A stretch of 64,000 bases of DNA from Eopsaltria australis (lineage: Eukaryota; Chordata; Aves; Passeriformes; Petroicidae): contig JAVTVJ010000508.1 of assembly GCA_034509425.1 (NCBI GenBank), forward strand, positions 2,111,799 to 2,175,798, read 5' to 3'. Shown piece after piece: positions 51,501 through 64,000 of this stretch; position 1 is the stretch's first letter, and every line of letters begins with the position of its first letter. A program made the translations under genes and the position numbers. The notes below the pieces were generated by a model that saw only the letters and a list, made by a program, of their open reading frames with translations, ran no database searches and was not told the origin of the DNA.

Positions 51501-54500
51501 TGCAGGGTTGCTGTTTTGGGTTTTATTTTTCTGTATTTTTGTGTTTTTTTATAGAGTTCAGTAGTCTATCTTTAGAGGTCCTTAACACAGATATCTGCAC
51601 AACCAAGAATAGTTCATATAATTTATATTCCCTCTGTAATCAGTGTAAAGAAATACTAGTTGTAGAGTATGACTAATCTCTCAAGACAATTATGAAATAT
51701 AAGTCAAATTAATCACTTGCTAGGCTATCCATTTCTCTCCATGAGCATACAAGGACTTCAGTTGCTCAAGCGGAGAACTCTCGCAGTAAATGAGATGAAT
51801 CCCACTCTCTATGAAACAAAATTTGCATGACTCATGTATGTGATGCTTTTGGCATAGTCTTGTTAATTCTGACCCAAGAAGAATTTCTAGGAGAGCAATG
51901 AATCCTTCTGGACCTTGGCTGAGGATTGAATGGCAAGACCATGGGAAAGGAGCCTGATTGCAGGGGGAAGACACTTGTCTTGTGAGGGTACATCCTTCTT
52001 GAGAGAATTTTTGTGAGCTTTCTGAGGTCAGAGGCACTTGATTCTTGTCTGTCCTAAAACCAAACAATTTGAGCCAACCACACATGAAATGTAATGGGAG
52101 GAGAGTTGCAGTTTTAGTCTACACATTTCAGCCTAAAATTTAGGCATCAAGTCTGGTAGGCTTAAATGTCAATAAACATACTCCCCTACCATAAAATAAA
52201 TATTTAGATAGGTGTAATGACTTTCTTTCCAAATGTGCCCATCCCTCATCCACCAAAAATTCTGTGGGAGTTTCATATCAATATCTAGTTCAGTATTAGA
52301 TTAATAATTTCTAGCTGCAATTAAATGAGAGGAATGTATCTTTCAAGGGACTTAATGAAAGCTAAGGTTGCAAAGGAAATTTTTTATGGGTACTCACCAT
52401 GGTCTTCACAGCTTTCTGTCCCTGATTCTCAATGCCTGCATGATGATTGTTCCCAAAAGGTTTATTTTGGGTTGTGATATGAAGGACTCCATTAATCCTG
52501 TATTTACTGAATTTTTTTGTTATTAAGAATTTTCAGTGATTAATAGTAACATTATTGTTAGCTATGTCTTTGTTATTCTTTAATATTGAGGGCAAAAATT
52601 AATAGTAATATAGTGAGGCCATCATTATTGGCAGTTTTAAAGCAAATGCAGGTGTTCAAAACATTGGTCTTTGTTTTAAAGGATCTGTAAATATTATGAA
52701 TGATCAAAAATTTATTCAGTAAAAGAAATCCCTTTTTCTGAAGAAAGACTGCTAACCTAAGCAGTGAACCAAACAACAGACTAAAAAATGAGCTTGGTTG
52801 TGTCATTATTGAATTTTGTCTATGTCTTTCCAGTAATTTGGGGGGTTAAATTAATTATGAAATCAAAACATTGATTTAGATATACTAAATATAACAGAAG
52901 TAAAATAAGAAGCTGATTTGCATGAACAGCCAATTTTCACACTTAAATAAGAAATTTCAGTTTTTCTTAATATTGAAGTAACTGTATATTTTTATGAATA
53001 ACATATCCACAACATTTATCAGTGAAAGATGATGCTTGTTTCAGTAATGACTGTAAACATTAATCAAAACCCAATATGCTTTCTTTTCAGTAGTTACACA
53101 GCATTCTATCAGAATTTTAAAATTATCTTTTATTGTAGTAGTAGTTATTACACAGCTGAAATTCTTCATATCAAATGTTTGACCAAAGACAATTTCTACC
53201 AGTAAGTTTTAAGCAGTTGAAAATTGAAGTTTACAATGGAAGTTTCACTACTGACTTAGTGACAGAAACATGAAGAAGCTATTATAATTTAACACGTAGA
53301 ATGAACCTCCATATATCTGTGGCAAATACAGACTTTGCCGCCTCGAGGGTTTGGCATTTTTAGATAAAAAAGAATCAATGTCATTATACACAGTCTCTCT
53401 AGAGCATCATAATTATTCTGCATGCATACAATATTTATTTAAAACTTAAAATTAAACTTCAAGAGGTGGTCATTTGAAAGCTGGCAGTCAGTGAACAGAT
53501 TCTGTCTTCATAAAAAAGAGAATATTTCTTCTAAAAGTTAAGAAGTAGATCAAAACGGTCTTTCCAGTAACTGACACTTTAGTCATACAGATGCTTTTTA
53601 TGTGTCAGATTTATTAATAAAGAAGGTCCATGGGAATGAACAGAAGAAAATCTTGAGGATGTGACTGTCAGTTTTTGATATGTCAGGTATAATTTTGTAA
53701 CTGTGATTTTTGGATAGCAGTACACACACAGCATTGTACTGATGTTTGTGTACTTCTTTGTACCATTTCATTTGTGATGACTGAGAAAGAAGATGAGGCG
53801 GAGATGTTTTGATACAGGATTGAAACTTGAAACTGCAGTCCTTCAATTTGAACAGCATTCCTTTTTCATCTTTCTTTTCATGTTACCTTTTTAACTTTTG
53901 CCACTGATGTAAAGAAAAAAAGAAAATTTGATAAGATGCCAGGTGTCGGTTCTTATCTAGGTGAAAGATCACAGAAATTGAGAATAAAGCATAGTTTTAT
54001 TTTGTCATCACAACAAAATTATGAAATTGATCAAATAGTTGTCAACAACAAGTGTTTGTCCCCCTAAATCCAACACAGAATAATTCAAACTGTGATATCC
54101 CTTCCTATTGCTCACAGAAAATATGCACATTATTATAATTAGCTGAAAGTGTAGTGTGTTGCTCCTGCTATTCTGCAAATAAGAGCATCTTTGGCTACTC
54201 TTTGTGTACATTGGAGGTATTTTTAACTTATCAAAGTGCATACAGCAAAGAACTGCAAAAGAATATCACAGTGCACCACCTGAAGAAAAGGAATGGTCTT
54301 TTTTCCTTTTTTGTTATTCATCTTATAGAGCATGTAATGCTAGTAGAAGGAAGAAGTGCAAAGTCCTTATTTTTCAATAGATTTCTGTCAGTTGGAACCT
54401 TGATTTACTTTGATTGGAAAAGTGCTTATAAACAATCCTGTTATTCACGGATTTATTAATACACATCAAGGATGCAGTTCCATATAGAACAGCAGTACTC

Positions 54501-56780
54501 AGGATTCTGAAGTCAGGCATCTGCTTAAGGGTTTTATTGTTTCAACTCATAAACTGAAGCGAGGGCCAGCACTGTAGGAATTCTAGTGTCCTGAAACCTG
54601 TTCCTTCATCTGTAAACAAGAACAGCACAAGAACAAGAAAATGTTCCTCTCATTACCCAATAGATTACTATAATTAATGATTCAATGCAGTGAAACTGTT
54701 CACTGTGGTGCATCAAAACTGCTAATTCTGTTCATATTCCTTAAGATTTAATTTTTAATTTTTTTCATGCACCTCGTACAGAAGTCATCCCTTGTTTAGC
54801 TTATGAGAATGTCTTTTCAGAAAAAGGTGATAAATGCATTCTAGAGTTGATTTTTTTCCAATTTTGTTGCTTCTTAAGGCTCTTCCTGCTTAACCCTTAA
54901 ACTGTTCATGATTCTCCACGTGGTGCTGCTTCAAACACATCTACTTTTGTAAACATCAGTCAGAGCCCAGTTGCCCTGTATACTTAAGAAAAGTCAAAGT
55001 TCATTTGTTCATTTTTTCCTTCCTTCCTTTTTTGTGAGATATGGCAGTCTATTAATTCACTTCACTCTTCTAACATACAAGGTATCTGTTTCTTTCATCT
55101 GGCTCTACAGCCAAAGATAAACACAGAGGGTGTCTTGGAAATTTCTTAAAATTGCTACTGTTGTGCCTCCTCAGAATCATCTGTTTTTATAGTACTTGAA
55201 CACAAAAAATACTGAGAATTAAGCTTGGATACATACAAATTTTTTCTGCACAAAACCTTCGGTGATACAGTCTGATCAGTCAAAGTGACTAAGAGGAGCA
55301 TCACGAGCTCCCCACACCGTCTACAGAACTGATACAATGGATATTAAATCATGGGATTGAGCAGCACTTATAAATTTGCAACACTTATAATAATTTAAAA
55401 ATAAGCCACTCAGCCTTTGCATATGTGCAAGCTTTCCCCAGGCTCAATTCTTCAATCCTCCAATTCTTCCCTCTGGACCTACGGGGAGAGCTTGTCATTC
55501 ACCAGGGAGCTCTTCTGAGCCAGCTGCTCTTTTCCATGACTCCCTAAAGAATGCATGGCCAATCAAAGCTGCTCTGCACACCGCACTCTTCCTCTGACGA
55601 AAGCTCTTATTCATTCTTGAATGCCTGCTTCTCATTTTTAAGAGCCCAAATGTCTTTTCCACTTTAGCCCTGACTCAATTTCAAGATTATTTGGTCCCTG
55701 GCGGTGGTGTAGATGAGTGAGAAAGGAAGCGCCCAATTTGTGTTGTCATACACAAAATTAGTTTCTTTTGGCTCTGCAGAAACCGAAGTCCCATCAATTT
55801 TGGCTCTCTACTTGCTCCCTCTTCCTTCAGCTACTTAAAAATATTCCTGGCTATGCATCCCATCTTGACTTCAGCTTTCTAGGCTACCAGGGAGGGGAGG
55901 ATTTAGGCTATAGGCATACCCATCCTTTTACTTGGTGTGGGGATTCGCATTAAAGCAGGGTAGTGAAGCCTCAGCTTCTTCCAGAAGATTCCTGTAACTC
56001 ACTGATAGTAATTAGTACCTCTCTCCTGGTCTTGGGATGTGTAAAGGATGATTACAGTCCCCAACAGCACCTGTTTGCATGTGTTTAGAGGGTAAGAAGA
56101 CAATAAAGCTGAAGGAGAAGGAAAACTCTTCAAGGATCCAGCTCCTGCTGTGTCTTAGGTTATGACAGGTGGTCACCTGAAGTTCACCTCTCTGAACATT
56201 TCCCATACAAATAAACATAATTGAAAATGAGAAAATCAAAGCAAACTTTGAGCTAAAAAATGGCAGAGATATCTTGGAACAATTTTCAATCTGTTTCAGG
56301 TGTTTTAGGAAACATTAATTTCTTACCTGAGAGTAATTCTGACCTACTCCTTGAATAAAACCAGAACTGCTTGCTCTAATTGCAGCATTGTCTTTAGAAT
56401 ACGTGTGTCTGAGTGTCAGGGGAGAGTGTATGTGTGGGTAACTGCAGTCTTCCTGGCTCTGCCTTGCTGACATCCCTGCCAGTCAGCAGCTGCACATACC
56501 AGCCAGCCCTCTTTTGTGCCAATCTGGTGGTGAGTGGTGCAGAAACATTTTAATTAATGTTGAACTTCTTAAAGTTGAAGTGAAAACAATTACAGCTCAA
56601 TTTTACTTTGCCTCCTCACTTTCATCACTTATATTCTCTCTTCCTCCTCCCTCTCCATTAGAGAGCTTCATTTCACAGACTGTGAATTATAATCTAATTA
56701 TTATATTTTAAAAAGGCCGACAAGGCATTGTTTCTTCATCTTTCAGTTAAAAAGCCCTGAAATAACAAAGGAACAGCTCT
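48598..56780. other. Gene-free stretch
   Basis: About 8.2 kb. The longest open frame is 121 codons on the minus strand (51720-52085), isolated and without a recognisable domain or signal peptide. A 101-codon plus frame at 51371-51676 is K/N-rich then F-rich, as expected of AT-rich chance frames. The sequence around 50760-51130 has a complex, low-repeat texture. A GC-richer patch lies at 55430-55620. No LINE, LTR or RNA gene was recognised. Confidence 0.45.
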
Positions 56781-57470
56781 TTCCTTCTTGAGTGCCAGGA
56801 GCATAGAGTCATTCCCATCACAGACATCTCATTCTTTCCCATCTGTGACTTTTTTTTTCTTTCTTTTTTATACTGAAGGGATCACATCTTTCCCTTAACA
56901 ACTGTTTGCACGCCAGACTCAGAGAAAGTTCACAGCGCACATCACATGTACATTGGATATGTAAGTGAAGTGATCTGTAGCACAGCTAATTAGACCTAAA
57001 TTCTTGATTTACTATTTATAAAACAAAATTGATTATTACTTCATCAACAACATTTAAAGCATCATTAAGAGAGGTCTGCTCCAGCAGCCTCAGGTTAAAT
57101 TTTTTAACAAGCACTTTAGTTGCTAATCTGTGTTATTGCCAACATATGTAAACTTCCTAATGCTAATTGCATTCAGCTGTGAATCAAACAATGTCTAATT
57201 CTCTTCAGGATTAATTATGCACATGTGCTGCCTGCATTCCTAAACATGGTTCTCATAAATAATAAGAGATATATCTAGGCAGATGGGATTTTTCCAACTA
57301 AATGATCTGTTTATCATGAATAAAACAATTGACATATACTAGGCTTCTAATGCAAAGTCACCACAACATTCCCATGTTTTTAATCATAAATAATTGCTGT
57401 GACAGTTGTTTGTGTGAACACGTTTTTGTACAGCCAAGCACTAAGAAGCATGTCCTTCAGTAAGCACTCT
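56781..57470. promoter_or_regulatory. Candidate conserved non-coding element (enhancer-like)
   Basis: The segment is dense with homeodomain and E-box type words: CTAATTAG (around 56987), TAATTGCATT (around 57164), TTAATTATGCA followed by CATGTG (57211-57227) and CAATTG (around 57327). There is no repeat signature and no open frame, and word usage is balanced. This texture is typical of deeply conserved vertebrate enhancers, but that is inference: no alignment was done. Confidence 0.3.
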
Positions 57471-58156
57471 TACCTTTGTGTGCACCTTTCTTTCTTCTTT
57501 CTTTTTCATCTTTTTTGATTTGAAGGTGCATAACAGAGTGGTTTATATCAGGCGTTTGATGAATGAACTAAAAGTCTCCACTAAATGCACAAGTTTTGTA
57601 AGCCCCAGGGAAATCTGGTTTAAGTACAGTGCAGGAAAAATTGCTAAAGTGATATGTATTCTGCTTGTTTCAGGAAGAAGCAATGAGTTTCTGGCATCCA
57701 GAGCCAACCTTGGCAGTATCTCTCTTTAGAATTTCTCTTTTATTAGTCTAAAAGGGCTGATAATTAGCTGAACTTGTAAAATTAACTTGAAAAATAACTT
57801 CCAATGCTGAGTACCTGGCAAGTAGAAATAACTATTTTAAAATGACATTTGATGGCAAGAGAAGGAATTTTCCTCTAAAAAGGGGAGACAAAGGTTTTCT
57901 ATCAGTCTTTTTAATGAAGATATTTTATTTTAAATAGAATTTAAGATCTAGCTGCAGTAAGCAACTCCATAGTATGTCTCTTCTCATATAACACAGATGT
58001 CTTGGCTCCCACTGAAAAGGACTTACATGGAAAATGCATCAGAATAGCAAGAATTTGATACTAGTAGAGGCTTATAAAATTATACTGTTCAACTATATAT
58101 TATTGAACCCATTATTTTCAGTCTTACTGTGGAATGTTTTAATTAGCCCTGGTGGT
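57471..58156. other. Gene-free stretch
   Basis: About 0.7 kb. A frame of 83 codons at 57478-57729 has no recognisable domain. Confidence 0.45.
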
Positions 58157-58181
58157 TTAGGTAGATTTGTATTTTATATGG

Positions 58182-58213
<32 letters not shown>

Positions 58214-58252
58214 GGGTAGATTTATATTTTATATTTGTATTTTATATTTTAT
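58157..58252. repeat. (TA)n microsatellite flanked by duplicated AT-rich units
   Basis: A pure (TA)n run spans 58187-58213. On each side lies a GGTAGATTT.TATTTTATAT unit, and TTGTATTTTATAT recurs again at about 58235, so the run sits inside a small local duplication. Confidence 0.92.
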
Positions 58253-61200
58253 TTCTTTTTTTTTTCCTCCTAAAACAAAAGTTGAAATAGCATGGTATTA
58301 AAGAAAGGTAATAGACTAATAGCTTAAGTATCTGAAGTCTTTCAGTTTCACAATAGGTGGGACACACTTAACCCCTGGCAACATACCCTTGAACTTATTT
58401 TTTAAGGCACCAGTTGTTGACGTGAGAAAGTGGTTGAGTACCTGTGCATCATTTGGCTCTTAATTTCTCAGTTGAGTCTAGTAAGAGAGGTTATCAATTG
58501 GTATAATGGTTTTTATAATAAGAACACCTGTCCACTAGTCACTGTACCTTGATCATCAGCTAATTTCATAAGGCCATCAAAAACTCAGTTGGTTATCAGT
58601 GATGACCTTTGCTGAATTTCAGCTGGTGACATTGAGATGAAAAGCTATGCTTTCTATTACTAGTCAGTGAGTCAGTCTGCCCTTGGCTCAGTTTGGGCAA
58701 GAAAAAACTTGATGAAGCTAGGGCTTATCTGTGTTAAAGTGAGATTCTAACATGACAAAATGCTTGATAATCTGGAAAACACATTTTAAATAGCTTGAGC
58801 AGCTTTATTACAAAAGAAGACATTTTCTGGTCTTTGAAATCAGATAATTCATGATAATAGCAAGTAGCTGAAAGAATAAAAGCAACTCAAGAGCTGAGAG
58901 AACTGAAGCATCCAACTGTTTCTCAGCAGTGGAGATTGCAGAAAATATGCTTAACAGGGCAAGGTGCTGCTCCAGGGTGTGGAGAGACAAGAGCCATTGG
59001 GTGAGAGCACCATTTTCCGGGTAGTTATTTCTTGTTTGTTTGTCTTTTTATACAAAGCCTAGGAGCTATGCTCATTTAAATCATTTGAAAACAGCTCAGA
59101 TGCTCATTTACAAAAGAAAAATGCCTTTCAAGAGTTGAAAGAAGTCTCAAGCTTGTATTTAAATGCGATTCAAACTTTCAAGTAAAGGCGGATTCTGTTT
59201 GCATTTCTGAAATTTAAAACTTAACTCAACAACTTTGCCATTGATGGAACCAGATGTTACATCTGAAAGGTATTGGACCTTTGAAGATATTTGAGTTGTT
59301 AGACCTACTTACTGCGCTGCTTCTCAGCCTGCAGTCCCCTCACGGGCAGGGTGGTTTCAGCCTCTTGTTTTATTTTGGATGTGGAAATTTGGCCCCAGAC
59401 AGCCCGAGTGATATCCTTTCACTGAGCAAAGGTGATGTACAGAGAAGAGGTAAAGTGTCCCGTGGGAGAAACGTGAAATCCGATGGAGGCACAGGCCGTT
59501 TTCACCTTCACTGCGACTTCACGTGGTATTTTGCCCATGGCTTCATTCAATCTGAATGTCCCCTTCAGTAAAAAGTGCAGAGCCATAAATAAACCTAAGA
59601 GAAGGAAAAAGAGAGAATTTCAAGCCTTAGGTATTTTACATAATAATTCTCCTAGAAAGGTATTTTCCCATTGTAGTGTCTCCATTTCATTGTTATTGTT
59701 GTCAGTTATGAATATGTTATTGTCTAATGTGGTTTTTATTTCCTTACCAAAGAATAAAAAGTCATGATGCTTTCTATATGGGGTGGGAGGAACTTGAATT
59801 AAAGAGGAATGTTTTCTGGACAAATGAGGAAGGAAGAACATCTGTTTCTGCATTTCATTTTGCATCCTCACATTAAAACATGTTTTGAAGAACCTGGTGG
59901 GGTGCTGAAAGCTGGAGAATTTTTATCAAGATCTTTTGTTAGTGCAATGCTGATATTTCTCAACTATGTTCACGAGATAAAAGACTGTAACATACCTTCT
60001 AGCAAAAACTTTGACCTTTACTAATTTTGTTAGTCACTGCTGGCAAAACAAGTGAAAGTGCTTGGCACATGGCTTTACTCCTCATCCATACCAGATTCTT
60101 CAGCCATTTTTGCATAAAATCAGAGTATCACCCTAGACCACTTCCACAGATTCTTCTTATGTAACTATAATTTATATTAATTAAGATAAAAGAAATAATG
60201 AAAAGGTGTTATAAGTTATTTTTCTCTGTTCTATTCTTTAAAAATTAACTATTTCACTTTAGAAGGAATTTTCTCATGCTCCCACATCCAAGACGTTTAC
60301 TGTCATATGTAGGACAAGAACTCAAGCACCGATTTTTTACACAGCTTTGTGTCTTGCCAGCAAGCTGTATTAAGTTATATTTTGTGGGTAAAACTTCTGA
60401 CCCTAAGCTCAAAATTGGGCATTTTATGTGAAGAATATCTCCCAAATCCTAACAGAACTTGAATCTAACAGTGCCCCCATGCTTTATCCATTTAAATAGC
60501 AAATGAAGTCCTGTGTTAGAATGTGATTTTATGCAAGAGTTCAGTAGCTTTCAAGAAGGAGTACAACATCACTGCCATCCGTCACACTCTGGCCTGCTCT
60601 GCAGACATGCTGAAGCACACTACATTTGCAAGTCCTCAATGACATTCTCTCAATTGCTTCTGTGAAACAGTTTGGATGATACACCTAAACTGATTAGGTC
60701 ACCATTATGGACATTAACATACTCAAGTGTTTGAAAAGGGCAATAGCAGAAGCCCTTTGGATGCTAATGACAAAAGGCATATTGGAAAGGATGAACTTGC
60801 TTGGGGTTTTTCTCTGTCTGTTTGTTCATTTTTTTGAGTGGGAATAGGGGTTGCTGCAGTTGAGGTGTTTCTAAAAATTAATTTTCCATTTGTTGTAGCT
60901 TAATGTTTTGGGGTTTTTTATAAGACTTGTTTAGAAGTTTACTGATCAGACAAAGAAAAGCACATACAAGTGTAGTTTTGAGGGTAGAGAGAGGGTCACT
61001 GATTAATGGATTACTATGGCTGTATTATCAATTGCAAGGATGGAGAAGGTGTTTCACTGTACCTCCTTCTCCTTTATTTCATTGCAATTGTGTTTAACAA
61101 TCTGTCGCATTTTCATTAAAAACACCAAACTAATAGCCAAAATAATATGATTTATTTTGAATTTCATAGTTTCATATAATTTCTGCTTACTCTACGAGCT

Positions 61201-63179
61201 AATAAATATTATGATTTTTCTTTAGGTACTATAGCACAGCAGTTTTTTGGGCAGTGTAGTAAATAGCTGCTCTATTGAGATTATGGAGGGTTTCAGTCAC
61301 CCTGTTACTAACTATAAGGAAATGTCACTAAAACTAAACTAAAGTCCATCTGCAAATATCAGCATTTTATTTGCTCCTCATCAGAAGCTGGTTGTTATTG
61401 GAAAAGCTGATGCTCCAGCTGGCAGTCCAAATTGATAGAATAGTGCACATGTGAACTTCCTAAAGAGGGCTTTGTCTGAGGTTAAGTGTTTGCTGAACTC
61501 AGGGAACATGATACACAGTTACTCAAACAATTTCTGTAACTAAGTGGTAGAGAAATACTAGGTAAAAAAAGACTACAGAGAGACTTGGATAAGTAAAGAC
61601 TGACCTATTCAGATACTGAGTTTTGTCCCTATGCTCAAAGTCCATGAAGTACATTGCTCCATTCATGGTCTGTATTACTTTTGTATTTCAATTATATGAA
61701 AATTTAATAGTCATATTCACTGAATCACATTGCAATTTATAGCAGAGATAAAGTTATGTGGCCAAAACTATCCCTACTCCAATGGCTGACATCTTAATTA
61801 CTATAAATGGAACATGGGTAGATAGGGCTGATAAACTAGGCTGCAAGTGAGAGGGATGTGCAAGCTGGAGCCTGTGATTAACAAAGATCAATGTCAGAAA
61901 TAAGAAATCTTAATGCTAGGGTCTAGATAGAAAATACCTTACATGGAAGGTATTGAGAGGAAAGCCCAAAAGACAAGGCATCTGTATATTCTAAGCCTAA
62001 GAGGCAAGGCAGATAGCTCTGCCTAATACAGTTTCAGACAAAGGTTAGAGTTACAGGGATTTTAAGTCCAAGGTGAGGGGACAGAAACAGGAACAGGCAG
62101 TGCAGGCTGGTGGGGACAAATACTTGTGCAAGTAAGACGGAAAATGTACTGAGACCTACAGACCAGATTGCAATAGGCAGGAACCAAAGTTAGGAATCAA
62201 GAATCAGAACAAGACTCAGAGGCAAACTACAAGTTCCTCTGAGTCCATTCAGAGGTTTTACTTTGATCAGGATTAAAATAAAGATGCTGCCTGTGAGGTA
62301 GCCACCTTGATCCCCTTTATAACCAGCAGGGAAAAATATGCACCTGACGGATGCAATTCATCTCTTCCTAAAGCAGATGTTTAAAATAAGACTGATGAAT
62401 TGCACCCTAGAAGTGTCTATTTCTCTCCATTAATTATGAACAGGGGCTATAGTAACTAGCTGAGACATATGCTTTTGTTATAAATGTTGGATGTCTAATG
62501 TTGGATGAGGTGAGTCCTACAGCCTCAGGTGTCCTAGTCATTCCACTGCATTGCAGCTTTGCCCCATTCAGTTAAGGCCCTGATCCATCAAGCAATTAAA
62601 TATGTACGTAGGTTTTTGAGAATGAACGTGATTAAGTGTTCTAGAGGTTTGTAGGCAGATGAGCAAATGCTTCAATGTGGAAATGTGGATCTTGAATTAA
62701 CAACTTAGTTTGTCTTCCAGGAGTCTACCACTGTTTTTGTAAAAATCTCTGTCTCCTCTGTACTGCATTCTGCCCCTAATAAAACATACCATCCCTGCTA
62801 CCCATACACTAAGTGAAAGCACAGACTTGGTTTACTGATAGAAATTCTGCAAAATCAGTCATCCACATATTTGGAAAAGTAGTCACCAGAGAGCTAGAAG
62901 AGTAGCCAAGTGAAATTAATCTCTAAATATTCAGGTGAATATTCAGGTGTATTTTATTATTTCTCCCTGGTTATATCAGAAAGTGGGAGGTGAAGTAGTT
63001 TAATCAAAGTTTTAGACTGCACAAGATCTGTGGTTGATGGGATGTGGCTCTAAAGGGGAGCTCCTTATCACATAGGGCTCCTGTCACAAAGAAGGAAGGA
63101 ATACACAAATGGGGTTGAAAACACGATATCCAAATATTTCTGTTGTAGAAATTCACCAGATTTTCATAGTGGATTGATG
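58253..63179. other. Gene-free stretch
   Basis: About 4.9 kb. The 105-codon frame at 59254-59571 lies in a patch with more CpG than the surroundings (about 59330-59550) but has no known domain. A purine-rich, AGGAATCAAGAATCAGAAC-type patch at about 61860-62240 may be an old interspersed repeat. Nothing else was recognised. Confidence 0.45.
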
Positions 63180-64000
63180 TCATCCACTTTGAATTCAGAA
63201 TTCTGATATGGTCTCCCACCTTTTTATCCCAACTGGACATTAGTCCTGATGGGTAGATGATTAGGTGAGGGGAAAAGTCAGCTGGATCACTGGTCAAAGC
63301 GCAGAGGTTCATTATCCATATTCTGCCTTGGGTTACCAGTCACAAGTGAAGCTTCCAAGGGGTCTGTCCTGAGACTGGTTGTGTTTAATATTTTACCAAT
63401 GACTTAGAGGAGAAGACAGAAGGCACCCTCATCGAGTTTGTGTTTGACAGCTTCTGAGGACATCATGGCTACTCATGAGGGCAGAGCTGCTATTCACATG
63501 GACCTGCCAAGCTAGACAAATGTGCCGACAGGAACCTCAAAATATTGAACATGGACAAATGCACTTGTGAGAGACTAATCCGCTGCACCAGTACAGGCTG
63601 GGCACTGTCCAACTGCCTGGGTACCAGCTCAGCTGGAAAGGACCTGAGGGTCCTGCTGGACAGTAAACTAAATATGAATCCCCCTGGCTGTGATGAGGGC
63701 TAACAGTGTACTTGGCTGTAAAAATAGGATTGTAGCCACTAGTCCAAGGGAAGTGCTTAATCACTTCAGCTTGTTGCTTATTTGAGAGTTTCTGGAGCAC
63801 TACATCTGGTTGTGGGCCACTAAGTACAGGAAAGAGATGCTGATTAGCTGGAGCAAATTCAGCAAAGACCCACCAGGGTGGCTGAAATCCTGTGAGGGGA
63901 GGCTGAGGGAGCTGAGCTTGTTCAGCTTGTCCAAAAGATGTTGTTCCAGGAGACTCTAGGGACTACTAAGAGTACAGTGCCAGGCTCTTTACTGAAGTGC
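63180..64000 (+). mobile_element. CR1-type LINE fragment, end of reverse transcriptase and beyond; runs off the window
   Basis: The order of CR1 blocks is intact on the plus strand. GATATGGTCTCCCAC (63205-63219) encodes D-x-V-S-H, the end of the FDTVSH motif. Then come the GGCTGGAT-like segment (63281-63289) and GGGGTCTGTCCTGAGACTGG (63359-63378, the region before the catalytic box). Next are TACCAATGACTTAGAGGAG (63395-63413), a CTGGAAAGGACCTGAGGGTC block (63632-63651), GACCCACCAGGGTGGCTGA (around 63867-63885) and GGCTGAGGGAGCTGAGCTTG (63901-63920). Stops and indels break all frames, so it is inactive. The 3' end lies beyond position 64000. Minus-strand frames of 102 and 87 codons here are shadows. 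Confidence 0.92.

Noticed and set aside
51720..52085. 121-codon minus-strand frame
   Set aside because: Isolated, with no recognised domain and no partner exons or splice context. Long for chance but not enough to call a gene.
63004..63312. 102-codon minus-strand frame
   Set aside because: Its left part covers unrecognised DNA and its right part is antisense to the CR1 reverse-transcriptase region.
63537..63800. 87-codon minus-strand frame at the right edge
   Set aside because: Antisense shadow of the CR1 fragment, which lies on the plus strand.

Overview
The window looks like AT-rich, non-coding DNA from a vertebrate nuclear genome, most likely a bird. The case for a bird is the repeats. 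There are three fragments of CR1-type LINEs (about 9.2 kb, 28.5 kb and 63.2 kb to the right edge). There is also a roughly 1.1 kb solo LTR at 20.6-21.7 kb that resembles avian endogenous-retrovirus LTRs, which I judge from memory of the family. I cannot name the species. The repertoire fits a songbird or another neoavian but does not prove it.

I find no convincing host protein-coding gene, tRNA, rRNA, CRISPR array or operon. The longest open frames are 153, 142, 123 and 121 codons. They lie in repeats or isolated non-coding DNA, and none shows a recognisable host domain. The window is best read as part of a gene desert or a very long intron or intergenic interval.

Layout: 0-9.2 kb is AT-rich unique sequence with a T31 tract and a 15-bp tandem triplet. 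9.2-9.5 kb is a CR1 3' end followed by a (TAGG)n/(GGAT)n microsatellite. 9.5-17.2 kb is unique-looking, with one short duplicated segment. 17.23-17.39 kb is a long imperfect palindrome of about 160 bp. 20.64-21.73 kb is a solo LTR on the minus strand with a near-perfect 5-bp target duplication. 25.34 kb has a T27 tract that could be the tail of an old minus-strand retroposon. 28.5 kb is a CR1 3' end on the minus strand. 36.2-36.75 kb is an old interspersed repeat with inverted arms. 39.2 kb has two adjacent short hairpins. 39.5-41.3 kb has several short minus-strand frames I could not classify. 44.6-48.5 kb holds two related copies of a roughly 325-bp sequence, and next to the first copy is a decayed reverse-transcriptase fragment of L2-like LINE type. 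46.7-47.0 kb and 56.8-57.4 kb read like conserved non-coding enhancer candidates. 58.2 kb is a (TA)n run. 63.18-64.0 kb is the end of the reverse-transcriptase region and part of the 3' region of a CR1 element that continues past the window.

I see no gene system here and no evidence for a new multi-gene system. The items most worth checking are the 17.2-kb palindrome, the L2-like remnant with its neighbouring repeat pair, and the candidate conserved elements. Percent identities, conservation and family names need searches I could not run.
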